Source of the DNA: an uncultured Flavobacteriales bacterium
Lineage (GTDB): Bacteria; Bacteroidota; Bacteroidia; Flavobacteriales; Crocinitomicaceae
DNA length: 64,000 bases
NCBI GenBank assembly: GCA_946480085.1
Contig: CAMLHZ010000001.1
Coordinates: 62,001 to 126,000, forward strand
Direction: 5' to 3'
This document shows, one piece after another, positions 26,755 to 36,538 of this stretch. Position 1 is the first letter of the stretch, and each line of letters starts with the position of its first letter. The notes under the pieces were generated by a model, which was not told the DNA's origin, did no database searches, and saw only the letters and a program-made list of their open reading frames with translations. Both the position numbers and the translations under genes were made by a program.

Positions 26755-29148
26755 TTAGTTCTTAACTACCGGAATAGTTTCGTTTTGACCTTCTACTTTC
26801 AAGAAGTACAATCCGCTTGAAAGTGAAGACATATCAATCACTTCAGTTACAGAGTTCATTTTAATCTGACGAATAACCTGACCTTCTACTGTAACCAAAT
26901 ACATTACTTTATCTTTTCCGTTATCAGAAACAACTACAGTTAACTGATCAGAAACCGGATTTGGATAAACGCTCATTGTAACTGTTTGCTCTCCAAGTTC
27001 ATTGTTACTATCACCTGTTCCTTGTCCAAGAATGAAGTTTCCTTTGTCCTTGTTAGAACGAGTTGTATTGAAATCCTGAATCTTCGTTACATCGGCAACA
27101 CATTCTAACTCAATGTTCAATTCTACCATGTAATCCAAATCTACAGGGTTTTGCGGGTTATCATAGTAATTGTTGATCACAGAAGGTAAGATTGCAATTT
27201 CCTGCCAACCTGTTGAAGCTGTAAAACGGAACAGTTTATAGCTATTGTATTCAATTCCATAGTATGGATTCCAAACTGCTTCGTAATCTCCATTTCCAAG
27301 GTCAATAGTTGTGATGTGCATTGTTTTATGAGCCGTTGATCTTGGTCCTTCTACACCACATGCATCAACTGCAGAAATCTTGTATCTCCATGATTGCGCA
27401 ATTGGAGATGCATTTACATCGTTGAAAATAGATTCCATTGTGTTCGGAACCGAACCAACCTGAACGAACTCGTTGTAATTAACGGTTTCACGATAAATGT
27501 TATAGTGATCAACATTCGCTGCGTCCACTTTTTCCCAAACTACAATATTTGTAGTGGTAGCAGAGTCAACAGAGATCATACATAAAGGCTGCATCATTGG
27601 AGCACTAACCGGAACAGAGAAAATATTGTAGCTGTCACAACCATTCATATCTGCTAAATGCAAGGTATAATTACCCGCAGCTACGTGTGTAATGTCAATT
27701 GTTGGATCACCATTCGACCAATCAAAAACAATCGGAACTCCAATTCCTGATGTATCTACATCAATAAACCCTTCTTCAGCTCCACAAGGTGTAGCACCAA
27801 TTTCGTTTAAGTAGACATATGGAGAACCGTAATCGTTTAGCGTGAACTCGCTTACACCTGTACAACCTAAAATATCGGTAATTGTAATTGTATAAACACC
27901 TGGCGCTAAGTCATAGATTGACCCTGTTGTTTCACCATTCGACCATGAATAGGTATACGTACCATTTCCACCATAAACGTTACTCATTTGAATATAACCA
28001 TCAGATAGAGAACATGAAGTTGGATAAGTTACATACATATACGGGTAAATTTCGTCTGGTTGAGGAACATTAAATGTTTTAGAAAGTGAACAACCAGTTA
28101 CATCAGTTACATAAATTGTATAAGTTCCGGCACCCAAGTTACTTACAGATTCACTTGTTTGTCCTGAACTCCAATATGTAGTTAACGGCGTGTTCAATCC
28201 TGTGATATTTAACTGAATCTCTCCATCAGTATCTCCTGAACAAGATGCGGGAACAATAGTTTCTCCGAAAGAAACACCTATCAATCCAATGGAACCTGTT
28301 GCTTCCGAAACACAACCATCCTCATCTGTAACGTCAATATGATAAGATCCAGGAAGCATTCCTGTACGATCTGTATCTACTGTATTCCCATCGTTCCATA
28401 CAAAAGTATAGTTTGAGCCCTGAGCAGAATAAACACTTGCATCAATACTACCATCTCCGGTAACACAAGAACCTGCATCAGAAATTGACAAGGTAATTTC
28501 AGGGGAAACGTGAATTGTAACACCTGCACTCGTTTGAACCGTACATCCATTTGCAGCGGTGTAATGATAACTTAGGTTGATATCGTTTTCGTAGCTATAA
28601 CCATCAACATGAAGCAATCCATCATAAAATGTTTCTTCTCCGTCTATCTGGAAGTAACCTCCAACTGGATAAACCCACTGAGAAACATCAACAGATCCTT
28701 CACTTGAACAAACTTCATAATTTGAATTCAGGAAAACCGGGTTCGGTGAATTCTTTACCAAATAAGTGATTACTAACTGTACTGTATTCGCTCCATCCGA
28801 AAAAGTGTATGTAAGATCAACATTGGTTGGAGAAGCCACGTTACCAACTGTACCATAGTAATATCCATACGAAGTATAATCAGGAGCACCTGAATTGGAT
28901 TGGAAATATCCGCTAAAGTTACTCGTGTTAATGATCGAAGGATGCGAGGAAACCACCGATTGAATTTGAATCTGGTCTCCATCAAGATCTGTTACAATTG
29001 TACCTTCCAGTAAATAAGCATATTGACCAGAACAAACAGAAGTGTTTTGATATCCGTTATCTGTAACCACTGGGTTCGATGCAAATGCAGATTGAACCAT
29101 TAAACCTTGGGTTACCAACAAAATTGCAAGTATACGTTTTCTCATCAC
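26755..29148 (-). CDS. SprB-repeat T9SS-secreted protein 2, short form, 797 aa
   Basis: The signal peptide (RILAILLVTQGLMVQSAFAS) leads directly into an Ig/cadherin-like region (about 25-215; TDLDGDQIQIQSVVSS). Four SprB-type repeats follow (about 215-500), then the fibronectin-like module (VVWEKVDAANVDHYNIYRE), the shared linker DFNTTRSNKDKGNFI (near residue 693) and a T9SS sorting domain. Compared with the three neighbours it lacks the N-terminal beta-propeller-like domain entirely, so it is either a trimmed version or the ancestral core. The two Met codons at the start differ by one codon. Function is presumably surface adhesion or ligand binding, by family only. Confidence 0.87.
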   Translation of the reverse strand: MMRKRILAILLVTQGLMVQSAFASNPVVTDNGYQNTSVCSGQYAYLLEGTIVTDLDGDQIQIQSVVSSHPSIINTSNFSGYFQSNSGAPDYTSYGYYYGTVGNVASPTNVDLTYTFSDGANTVQLVITYLVKNSPNPVFLNSNYEVCSSEGSVDVSQWVYPVGGYFQIDGEETFYDGLLHVDGYSYENDINLSYHYTAANGCTVQTSAGVTIHVSPEITLSISDAGSCVTGDGSIDASVYSAQGSNYTFVWNDGNTVDTDRTGMLPGSYHIDVTDEDGCVSEATGSIGLIGVSFGETIVPASCSGDTDGEIQLNITGLNTPLTTYWSSGQTSESVSNLGAGTYTIYVTDVTGCSLSKTFNVPQPDEIYPYMYVTYPTSCSLSDGYIQMSNVYGGNGTYTYSWSNGETTGSIYDLAPGVYTITITDILGCTGVSEFTLNDYGSPYVYLNEIGATPCGAEEGFIDVDTSGIGVPIVFDWSNGDPTIDITHVAAGNYTLHLADMNGCDSYNIFSVPVSAPMMQPLCMISVDSATTTNIVVWEKVDAANVDHYNIYRETVNYNEFVQVGSVPNTMESIFNDVNASPIAQSWRYKISAVDACGVEGPRSTAHKTMHITTIDLGNGDYEAVWNPYYGIEYNSYKLFRFTASTGWQEIAILPSVINNYYDNPQNPVDLDYMVELNIELECVADVTKIQDFNTTRSNKDKGNFILGQGTGDSNNELGEQTVTMSVYPNPVSDQLTVVVSDNGKDKVMYLVTVEGQVIRQIKMNSVTEVIDMSSLSSGLYFLKVEGQNETIPVVKN

Positions 29149-29388
29149 GTTAGAATTTCGGCAAAGATATGGAATAAAGATTCAAACTGTCGAACCAAAT
29201 TGATTATTGGTAGGCTTAATTGAGCAATTAAACGGTTTCATGACATAGAAATGACATTTAAGACCAGTTAGCTGATCTTCTTTATGTTTCCCACAGATAC
29301 GCAGATTGAAGCGAACCTACCGGTCTCGCAAGAATGGTTCCGAATATTCGGTAGTAAGCGTCATAAAAATGTGTGTGTCCTGGGCAAA
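29149..29388. other. Intergenic spacer between SprB-repeat genes 2 and 3
   Basis: This 240-base spacer lies upstream of the short paralogue (start 29148) and presumably holds its promoter. I see a small inverted repeat around 29338-29352 but no gene and no convincing -33/-7 pair. Confidence 0.4.
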
Positions 29389-29418
29389 AGAAAAGGGTCG
29401 AATTATCTTCGACCCTTT
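29389..29418 (-). terminator. Terminator of SprB-repeat gene 3
   Basis: On the minus strand AAAGGGTCGAA and TTCGACCCTTTT form an 11-bp stem with a short loop, five bases after the stop of the 29423-32914 gene. A T-rich tail follows. It also serves as end of the two-gene unit starting at 36413. Confidence 0.85.
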
Positions 29419-29422
29419 CGTT

Positions 29423-32400
29423 TTAGTTCTTAACGATGGTAAAGTTATTCGGACTTCCATCTATCTTAATGTAGTACAACCCTTGTGAAAGCGCTGATAA
29501 ATCTATCGTTTGGTGTACATCGTTAATCTGAATGGTTTTTAAAAGCTGCCCATTCGGATTGTAAACAAACATTAGCTGACCCACACCAGCTTCACTGATT
29601 TCAATCTCTATAGAATTGGAGAACGGATTCGGGTACAGACTAAAGCTAAAGCTGTTTTCGTTCAATTCGTTGTTACTGTCGCCCGTTCCTTGTCCAACAA
29701 TAAAGTTACCCTTCTCTTTGTTCGAGCGTGTTGTATTGAAATCCTGGATCTTTTCAGCCGTACAACCTGTTTGTGTGATCATCTTAACCACATAATCAAT
29801 TCCAGTTAACCCTGCAGGCGGTGAATCTGTAAACGCTGTTGTTCCAACCGGAATTGCAGTTGGCAGCATCTCCCAACCGTTTTGATCAGAAATTCTGACT
29901 ATTCTGTATTCTGAGGCATCAATAAACCCTTCATAATCATCCCAAAGAACTTCATAAGTTCCATTACCTAGGTTTTCAATTGCGTTTAAGTGTAATGTTT
30001 TATGCGGAAGTGAAAGTGGACTTTCAACTCCACAGTCATTCACTTGCGAAATTCTATATCTCCATGATCTATCCATTGGTGAAGCAACTACATCATTGAA
30101 GATAGATTCGGTTGTATAATTTACAGTATCGATCAAACTGAAGGCACCTGCTTCTGTATTCTCCCGGTAAATGTTGTAATGGTGAATCCCATAATTCTCT
30201 GTACGCTCCCAGATAACCAAGTTCGTTGTAGTCACGGAATCAACCGTAACAATACAAATTGGCTGGATCGTTGGTGCTTTTACAGGAACGAAAAAGCTCT
30301 TAATGGAATGACACGCATTGAATGGCAATGTTGTTTCTGTATTTGTAACTACAACAGAGTACGTTCCAGAAGCTAAACTTCCATTAATTGCATCTGTTGA
30401 TCCATTGCTCCATTCAATAGCTGTTGGAGGTAAAGTACCACCATCAGGGTCAGCAGTGAATGACAACTGAATTGCACCCGTATTGTAAATACAAGATGTT
30501 GGATAGATGATTTCTGAAATACTCAATGCTTGTTCTTCATTCAAATCGTAATTGAACGTGTCAACACACCCGTTTAGATCGTGAACCACCACTTCATAAT
30601 TTCCGTAACCTACGTTGTAAAGATCCGCTGTTACCTGAGGTGTTCCAAGCCATTCGTAAGTGTATGAACCTGAACCACCAGTATAAATTCCATAAATGCT
30701 ACCGTCTGATGCTCCACAAGTTGGTTCATCTTCACTGAAGAAAGCACTTATTTTCGCAGGTTCAGTAACTTCATAATTGTAAGTTACCTGACATCCATTG
30801 GCCTGATCCTGAACTGTCACCCAATACTGTCCGGCTGTCAAGTTGGAAATAGTAGGTGTAGAATATCCATTCGACCAGATAACCGAATAGTTTGCAGGAC
30901 CATTTACCGTAATTCCGATGGAGCCATCGTTATCGCCATAACAAGAAGCATTTGTGATAGATTCTGTTACAGTAATAGCTGCAGTTTCAACACCGCCAAA
31001 ACCGGTAACATGACATCCATATTCGTCTGTAACATGGTAGTAATAAGCTCCTGGCGTCAAATTAGTAATGGTTGCTGTATTTTCTCCTGTTGACCATTCC
31101 ACTGTAATGTTCGAAGAAGTTCCGTTCGTATAAACTACTGTAGCAGCACCATCAGTTGCCCCACAAGTTGCAGGCACCGTATTCACTGTTGCAGTTCCAG
31201 CCTGTACAAAATTGTAAGAGGCTCCAGTTGAAACAATACATCCATCAACATTAGCATCGTAAGTGAATGACCCTGAAGGTTGAGTTGCACTTAACTCAAC
31301 ACCATTGATCAATCCGTTGGGAATGATTTGACCATTGATACGGAAAGTTCCGTTGTCATAGTAATTTACATACTCAGGTAAGCTGATATTCGTTTCATTG
31401 TCACATAAATGTGAAAGCGCAGAATTGAAAATGATGCTTGGTGCCGTTCCAACGATCGTTATCGAATTCAACACTTCATTAAAAACATTCCAACCATCTG
31501 TGTAAGTAACGGTAATTTGTGTGTTACCCTGCGTTTGTACGAAACCGTAGATAGCAAACTTGCTTATTCCCGGCGATGAAGAATTGTCTTCTCCAATTGG
31601 AACAGCATATGCATTTTGTACGTAACCATTTCCGGAAGTAACCGAAAGAATACGAATGTGATCCATATCCGCATCTTCAATTTCCAATTGCGGATAAATT
31701 AAGTTATTGTGTCCTCCACACATACTTGAGCTTGTGGTTTGCGAAGCTGGTATAACAGAAGGTTTGTTATTTAAAACCTTGAAGAAATATTCTCCATCAA
31801 CTGCTCCATAATTCACTAAAATATGCTGCTGATTGGAGTTCTCCAGACTCAATCTTAAACTATTCGGGTAAGTATCATAAATTCCAAATTCGATCTTCGG
31901 ACCTAGTGAATCCCAAACATTGGTCCCGTTGTCTTTACGATAAACATAGAATTTATCATAAACAGATCCAGAGCCCATTGTACTAAAAGGAGAAACCAAA
32001 AAAGCATACGCAGCGTGTTCCAGAGACTCATGATCCGTTTGCCATGTATAAAATGTATTGGCTGTTGAAGTGGAAGTATTGATATTCACATCAACATCCG
32101 AGATCACCTGCTCGTATCCTTCGTAGTTGGTAGAATTCTGAACGGTAACAAACGGGTCTGACTGTCCATCTCCCGTCAAATAGTAGAATCCATTGATCAA
32201 AGGTGTACTGTTCAATCTGAAATAACCATCATTTGTTCCGTTCACATTGTAATACGTTGGAGACGAAAGGTTCGAAAGCGACGCTTTGACCAATCTGTTC
32301 ACGGCTCCGCTTACACCCACCCAAATGTCAGAGTTTCCTAAATACAATTCCAGCGAAGCAGAAGAAAGGTCAGTTCCACCACTATTCAACAAAGGAGTAT

Positions 32401-32914
32401 AATCGTAACCGTTGAATTGCTCTGTGGCTGCATCAAACACGCTCATATACACATCCGTATCGTTCACAACGTACGCCAGGTAAAACTCATTTGAACCCGG
32501 ATCACACTTAATGTTCCATTGATCTCCAACCTGCCATGGCAAGCTTCCCGGACACAGTGTTAATTGTTCCGTAATAAAATCGAATTTGAAAACTGACGCA
32601 CTTGAAGATCCGCCAACAACAATGTACCAGACATTCCCAATAATTGCAGATCGGTATTGATAATTGTAGTTCGGGTTATTCAATAGATCCAATGCAATCC
32701 ACTGTCCCGTTTCCGAATCATAACGGGAAACTTGCAAATCATTGGCGTTGGCATCGTAAATCTGGTACACATCATTGTTGTACATTACCGTTTCAGTGGT
32801 AGTGTATGTACTCGTTGGACCAGGGTTAGTTGGCAAGCCGCTCGACCAGGTTAACTGAGCGTAACTGCTTCCAGCAAAAAATAGTGCGCCCAAAAAGACG
32901 ATTAACGATTTCAT
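29423..32914 (-). CDS. SprB-repeat T9SS-secreted protein 3, 1163 aa
   Basis: A signal peptide (MKSLIVFLGALFFAGSSYAQ) precedes a beta-propeller-like region (about 20-385; NVWYIVVGG, DVYMSVFDAATEQFNGYDY). Ig/cadherin-like segments follow (390-590), then SprB repeats (590-860; SCYGDNDGSIGITVNG, YEWLGTPQVTADLYNVGYGNYEVVV), a fibronectin-like pair (TENYGIHHYNIYREN), the linker DFNTTRSNKEKGNFI near 1056 and a T9SS sorting domain (LYPNPFSNSIEIEIS). The start codon is four bases after the stop of the next paralogue upstream, so both are on one transcript. It likely acts as a secreted or cell-surface binding protein. Confidence 0.88.
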   Translation of the reverse strand: MKSLIVFLGALFFAGSSYAQLTWSSGLPTNPGPTSTYTTTETVMYNNDVYQIYDANANDLQVSRYDSETGQWIALDLLNNPNYNYQYRSAIIGNVWYIVVGGSSSASVFKFDFITEQLTLCPGSLPWQVGDQWNIKCDPGSNEFYLAYVVNDTDVYMSVFDAATEQFNGYDYTPLLNSGGTDLSSASLELYLGNSDIWVGVSGAVNRLVKASLSNLSSPTYYNVNGTNDGYFRLNSTPLINGFYYLTGDGQSDPFVTVQNSTNYEGYEQVISDVDVNINTSTSTANTFYTWQTDHESLEHAAYAFLVSPFSTMGSGSVYDKFYVYRKDNGTNVWDSLGPKIEFGIYDTYPNSLRLSLENSNQQHILVNYGAVDGEYFFKVLNNKPSVIPASQTTSSSMCGGHNNLIYPQLEIEDADMDHIRILSVTSGNGYVQNAYAVPIGEDNSSSPGISKFAIYGFVQTQGNTQITVTYTDGWNVFNEVLNSITIVGTAPSIIFNSALSHLCDNETNISLPEYVNYYDNGTFRINGQIIPNGLINGVELSATQPSGSFTYDANVDGCIVSTGASYNFVQAGTATVNTVPATCGATDGAATVVYTNGTSSNITVEWSTGENTATITNLTPGAYYYHVTDEYGCHVTGFGGVETAAITVTESITNASCYGDNDGSIGITVNGPANYSVIWSNGYSTPTISNLTAGQYWVTVQDQANGCQVTYNYEVTEPAKISAFFSEDEPTCGASDGSIYGIYTGGSGSYTYEWLGTPQVTADLYNVGYGNYEVVVHDLNGCVDTFNYDLNEEQALSISEIIYPTSCIYNTGAIQLSFTADPDGGTLPPTAIEWSNGSTDAINGSLASGTYSVVVTNTETTLPFNACHSIKSFFVPVKAPTIQPICIVTVDSVTTTNLVIWERTENYGIHHYNIYRENTEAGAFSLIDTVNYTTESIFNDVVASPMDRSWRYRISQVNDCGVESPLSLPHKTLHLNAIENLGNGTYEVLWDDYEGFIDASEYRIVRISDQNGWEMLPTAIPVGTTAFTDSPPAGLTGIDYVVKMITQTGCTAEKIQDFNTTRSNKEKGNFIVGQGTGDSNNELNENSFSFSLYPNPFSNSIEIEISEAGVGQLMFVYNPNGQLLKTIQINDVHQTIDLSALSQGLYYIKIDGSPNNFTIVKN

Positions 32915-32918
32915 AAGC

Positions 32919-35900
32919 TTATAGTTTTACAATGCGTGTAACGCGTTTAGCTCCATTCAACTCAATTTCAATCAAATAGGCTCCATTCTCTAATCCAGAA
33001 ATATTGATTTGGTTGGAAATTCCTTCCAATTGGAACACCGCAACTTCTTTACCTGAAAGGTCAAGGCAACGTACATTCAATTTGTTGTTTTGAGTTTGAA
33101 CCAATGTCAATAAATCACTTGTTGGATTCGGATAGATCTTCAATTCGTCCAACAACAATTCGTTTACATCGTTATTAGAATCTCCAGTTCCTTGTCCAAG
33201 TATGAAGTTCCCTTTGTCTTTATTAGAACGTGTAGTATTAAAATCCTGAGCACGGAATTTCAAAGCACTACATTCTTCATCCAAATCCAATTGAACCATA
33301 TAATCCAAACCTGGAGTGGCGAAATCGGTATTATCAATATATGAAACCTGGGTAACAGGCAGAGTGGCTACTTCTTCCCACAAATTAGCATCTGTATATC
33401 TCCACAATACGAAGTTGCTGTATGCTGTTCCTTCGTAAGCGTTCCATGAAATTTGTGTATTTGGAGAACCAGCATCAATTGCACTTAAATGCATTGTTCT
33501 GTGCTGAGCAGAAAGTGGTCCTTCCGTATTACATCCGTTTACTGCTGAAATCTTGTAACTCCAAGAGCGTGCGATTGGAGAAGCCACCACATCATTGAAC
33601 AATGAAGTATTGGTTGCTTCAACCGTATCAATCAAAATGTATTCACCTTGAATCGATGTTTCACGGTAGATATTGTAATGGTGAATTCCAACTGGTTGAA
33701 CTTCTTCCCAAACTACAAGGTTTGTTGATGTAACGCTATCCACTGTTACCACACAAATAGGTTGTAACTGTGGCGCTACAATAGGAATATTCCATCCTTT
33801 AACGGCATGACAGTTTGCATCAGTTGTAAGCGTACAAACATAAGTTGCTGCTGGTTTCATAGAAATGTCTTCTGTGTTTTCACCAGACGACCATGAAATG
33901 GTTTGAACGTTAGCACCTGAAACCAGAGCTGGTGTAACATCAATTGCTCCTGTATTCGAGCCACATTGAGAACCTGTAATTGTTCCATACAAGTTTCCGG
34001 AATTCAACTCACTCACATAAACCGTTTTGATGGTTTGACAACCTGTATTATCTGTAATTGTTGCCGAATAAACACCGTAACCAACATTCGTTTCCAAATT
34101 GTTTGTTCCACCTGTTGACCAGTTCACATTGTACGTTCCTGATCCACCAGTAATAGTTTGAACTTCCATTGTTCCGTCCGTGTTCCCACAAGTAGGGCTG
34201 GTAACAACCGTTGTCGCCATTAATTCCGTTGGTTGCGTTACCGTAAATGCTTCAGTGTAAACACAGTTTGAAGCATCCGTAACCGTTAATGTATATGTTC
34301 CAGGAACCAAGTTGCTAATAGAAGGAACTGAATATCCTGAACTCCAAATCATTGTTGTTGGAGCGGTAAATCCAGTCAATGAAGTTGAAATGGAACCATC
34401 ATTTGCTCCATAACAAGAAGCATTGGTAATTGTTGGAACGATATCGACACCTGAAGGAACAATTGTAAATTCCTTTATTACCGAACAGAGGTTGGCGTCT
34501 TGCACTGTAAACGTGTGCGTTCCTTGAGGAAGTCCATTTACCGAAGTCACGTTTGTCTGACCAGTACTCCATGCCTGTAATAAGAATGGGCTTGTTCCAC
34601 CTGCGATAGTTGCAATTGCAGTTCCCGTATTTCCACCACAGGTTGTTGGTGTAGTGGCAACGGTTACAGTTGCAGATTCATGCAAAGTGAACATAGCTGA
34701 AGCTGTTAAGTTACAACCCATTGATGTTGTAGTATATGTAAGTACTAATTGAGTTTCGAATGGAATTCCGCTCAAATTGGAATTGAAGTAAGATCCGTTG
34801 AATCCTCCGGTAACACCACCTATTCCGAATGTTCCGCCTGGGGCTGAAACATAGTTAGAAAAATCAACCATTCCGTTATTGGAGCAAACTGAAATTGTTC
34901 CTTGGTTAAATGTTGGTGGGGCAGCTGTAGGAATTACATCAATCGTATATTGTACAGTTCCACTTTGAATCCCGTCTGTGAATGTCACGGTGATTGTTGT
35001 TTGACCGCCCATAGCAGGTGTTCCAACGATATCGAACGTACTTACATTTCCTGCTTGATTAACTGCTGTTGGTACCAACGATCCAGCAGGGAACATCGCT
35101 CCATCTGCAGCTGAAACCGTTACGTTTATCACATCGACAGCATCCCAGTCTGTTACTTGTATACCTGAAACAAGCGTAGAAGTTGTTCCTGGACAAACTG
35201 GCCCTGATTGCGTTCCATTCGAAGTCAATGTAGGTACATTATTGGATAACCAAAATACTTTTCCTGGAATTGCAGGGTCATAGAAACTGGCGATTCCTTT
35301 ATTAGCTGTTCCTGAAAAACTCAATCGATAATCGGAGATTGAATTTGCACTCGCCCACATTGTAGAAAAAGGGTCAATCGTAGCTGTTCCATAATTGTAC
35401 TTGCGCATTCCTTTTGAAACATTTGCAGGTACTCCACTATCTGTCAATCCACCAAAGAAAATGGTACTTTGACTCAAATTCACAACTGCTGCTGGCGCTG
35501 TAGCTGTAGGAGTAAGCGGATTTGCCCATGCACCATTTGTTGTAGTTAAGGTTGCTGGAGTAAACAAGTAAGTGAAATTATTTCCAGTTGATTCACTCGA
35601 TAAGATACTTATTTTGTGTGAAGCCATGTCTTTACCCATTGCAATTCCCATCAACGCATCATTGGCAGCTACCAATCCCATTTGTCCATCAATATTCCCA
35701 GGATGGTGAGGAATTACCGCTGTCATATTTACGTCTGTTTTATGCAAATAAGTGCGGAAAGCCCCCGGAATTTCGTCGCGTGTTAAACCAATATAAACGG
35801 TGTCCTGATGTTCAACCAAGTCATAATTGTAAGCTGTTGCAGAACCAATTGGAACTGTTAATGAGCTTACAGCAGCATTCACAATGTTAAATTGGGTAAT

Positions 35901-36413
35901 AACAAGTGACGACTGGGTATCATTTTGATGAAGCATGTAGACGTAACTAGCATCCTCCGAAACAACAGCACGATAATCAGCACCCTCTGGTAAATCCGCA
36001 AAATTGAATGTATTTACAATTGCAACACTTCCTGAAAAAATAGAAAACAGGCGAATCTGTTCGGTAGGAAAACCACTGTCACTTTTAACCATTACATAAA
36101 TAACACCTCCATTGATGAAGGAATGAATAGCCTCAAATCCACTATAAACTTGCTCGTTATAAATTGGTGTCCAACCGGTACCTTGGACATATTCTTGAAA
36201 AATGATTCGTTTATCCGTTCCATTATCAAAAATGTAGGCAGCATAAATTCTTCCGTCGTCTCCGATCATCACATCGTTACTTTTTGGATCGGTTTGTCCA
36301 GCACTTGGACTTACTGGAACTGTTGGAATAGAATACCAATCAATTTGAGCAGATGATTGAAATGCAACAAGTGTTAAGATGAGCGTACAAACAATGTGGG
36401 TAATCGATTTCAT
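32919..36413 (-). CDS. SprB-repeat T9SS-secreted protein 4, 1164 aa
   Basis: Its architecture matches protein 3: signal peptide (MKSITHIVCTLILTLVAFQSSAQ), beta-propeller-like region (about 23-395), cadherin-like domain (400-500; VTDWDAVDVINVTVSAADG), SprB repeats (590-860; SCYGANDGSISTSLTG, WSSGYSVPSISNLVPGTYTLTV), fibronectin-like pair (VGIHHYNIYRETS), linker DFNTTRSNKDKGNFI and sorting domain (IYPNPTSDLLTLVQTQ). It is the first gene of a two-gene transcript with protein 3. A TACATTTG -7 box is visible on the minus strand at 36450-36457. Nearly equal lengths (1163/1164) and matching domains show that the pair arose by duplication. Confidence 0.88.
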   Translation of the reverse strand: MKSITHIVCTLILTLVAFQSSAQIDWYSIPTVPVSPSAGQTDPKSNDVMIGDDGRIYAAYIFDNGTDKRIIFQEYVQGTGWTPIYNEQVYSGFEAIHSFINGGVIYVMVKSDSGFPTEQIRLFSIFSGSVAIVNTFNFADLPEGADYRAVVSEDASYVYMLHQNDTQSSLVITQFNIVNAAVSSLTVPIGSATAYNYDLVEHQDTVYIGLTRDEIPGAFRTYLHKTDVNMTAVIPHHPGNIDGQMGLVAANDALMGIAMGKDMASHKISILSSESTGNNFTYLFTPATLTTTNGAWANPLTPTATAPAAVVNLSQSTIFFGGLTDSGVPANVSKGMRKYNYGTATIDPFSTMWASANSISDYRLSFSGTANKGIASFYDPAIPGKVFWLSNNVPTLTSNGTQSGPVCPGTTSTLVSGIQVTDWDAVDVINVTVSAADGAMFPAGSLVPTAVNQAGNVSTFDIVGTPAMGGQTTITVTFTDGIQSGTVQYTIDVIPTAAPPTFNQGTISVCSNNGMVDFSNYVSAPGGTFGIGGVTGGFNGSYFNSNLSGIPFETQLVLTYTTTSMGCNLTASAMFTLHESATVTVATTPTTCGGNTGTAIATIAGGTSPFLLQAWSTGQTNVTSVNGLPQGTHTFTVQDANLCSVIKEFTIVPSGVDIVPTITNASCYGANDGSISTSLTGFTAPTTMIWSSGYSVPSISNLVPGTYTLTVTDASNCVYTEAFTVTQPTELMATTVVTSPTCGNTDGTMEVQTITGGSGTYNVNWSTGGTNNLETNVGYGVYSATITDNTGCQTIKTVYVSELNSGNLYGTITGSQCGSNTGAIDVTPALVSGANVQTISWSSGENTEDISMKPAATYVCTLTTDANCHAVKGWNIPIVAPQLQPICVVTVDSVTSTNLVVWEEVQPVGIHHYNIYRETSIQGEYILIDTVEATNTSLFNDVVASPIARSWSYKISAVNGCNTEGPLSAQHRTMHLSAIDAGSPNTQISWNAYEGTAYSNFVLWRYTDANLWEEVATLPVTQVSYIDNTDFATPGLDYMVQLDLDEECSALKFRAQDFNTTRSNKDKGNFILGQGTGDSNNDVNELLLDELKIYPNPTSDLLTLVQTQNNKLNVRCLDLSGKEVAVFQLEGISNQINISGLENGAYLIEIELNGAKRVTRIVKL

Positions 36414-36449
36414 AGTTTAAGTAGTTTTAACTAAAAACAAAATAGTAAG

Positions 36450-36457
36450 CAAATGTA
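36450..36457 (-). promoter_or_regulatory. Putative -7 box for the SprB-repeat 4-3 unit
   Basis: On the minus strand TACATTTG matches TAnnTTTG exactly and lies about 37 bases before the ATG at 36413. A TTTTG is found upstream, but 23 bases away, which is longer than the usual spacing. The box alone supports the call. Confidence 0.4.
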
Positions 36458-36538
36458 TGAAATAGAAGCATTTATAACTTCAAAATTGAATAGATAGCTG
36501 TTTTTGTTGATTAATCAACGGACTAAATCGGATAAGTA

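Noticed and set aside
23900..34700. Regular short repeats resembling a CRISPR array
   Set aside because: They are protein-level SprB repeats of varying length in coding sequence, without constant repeats and unique spacers or cas genes.
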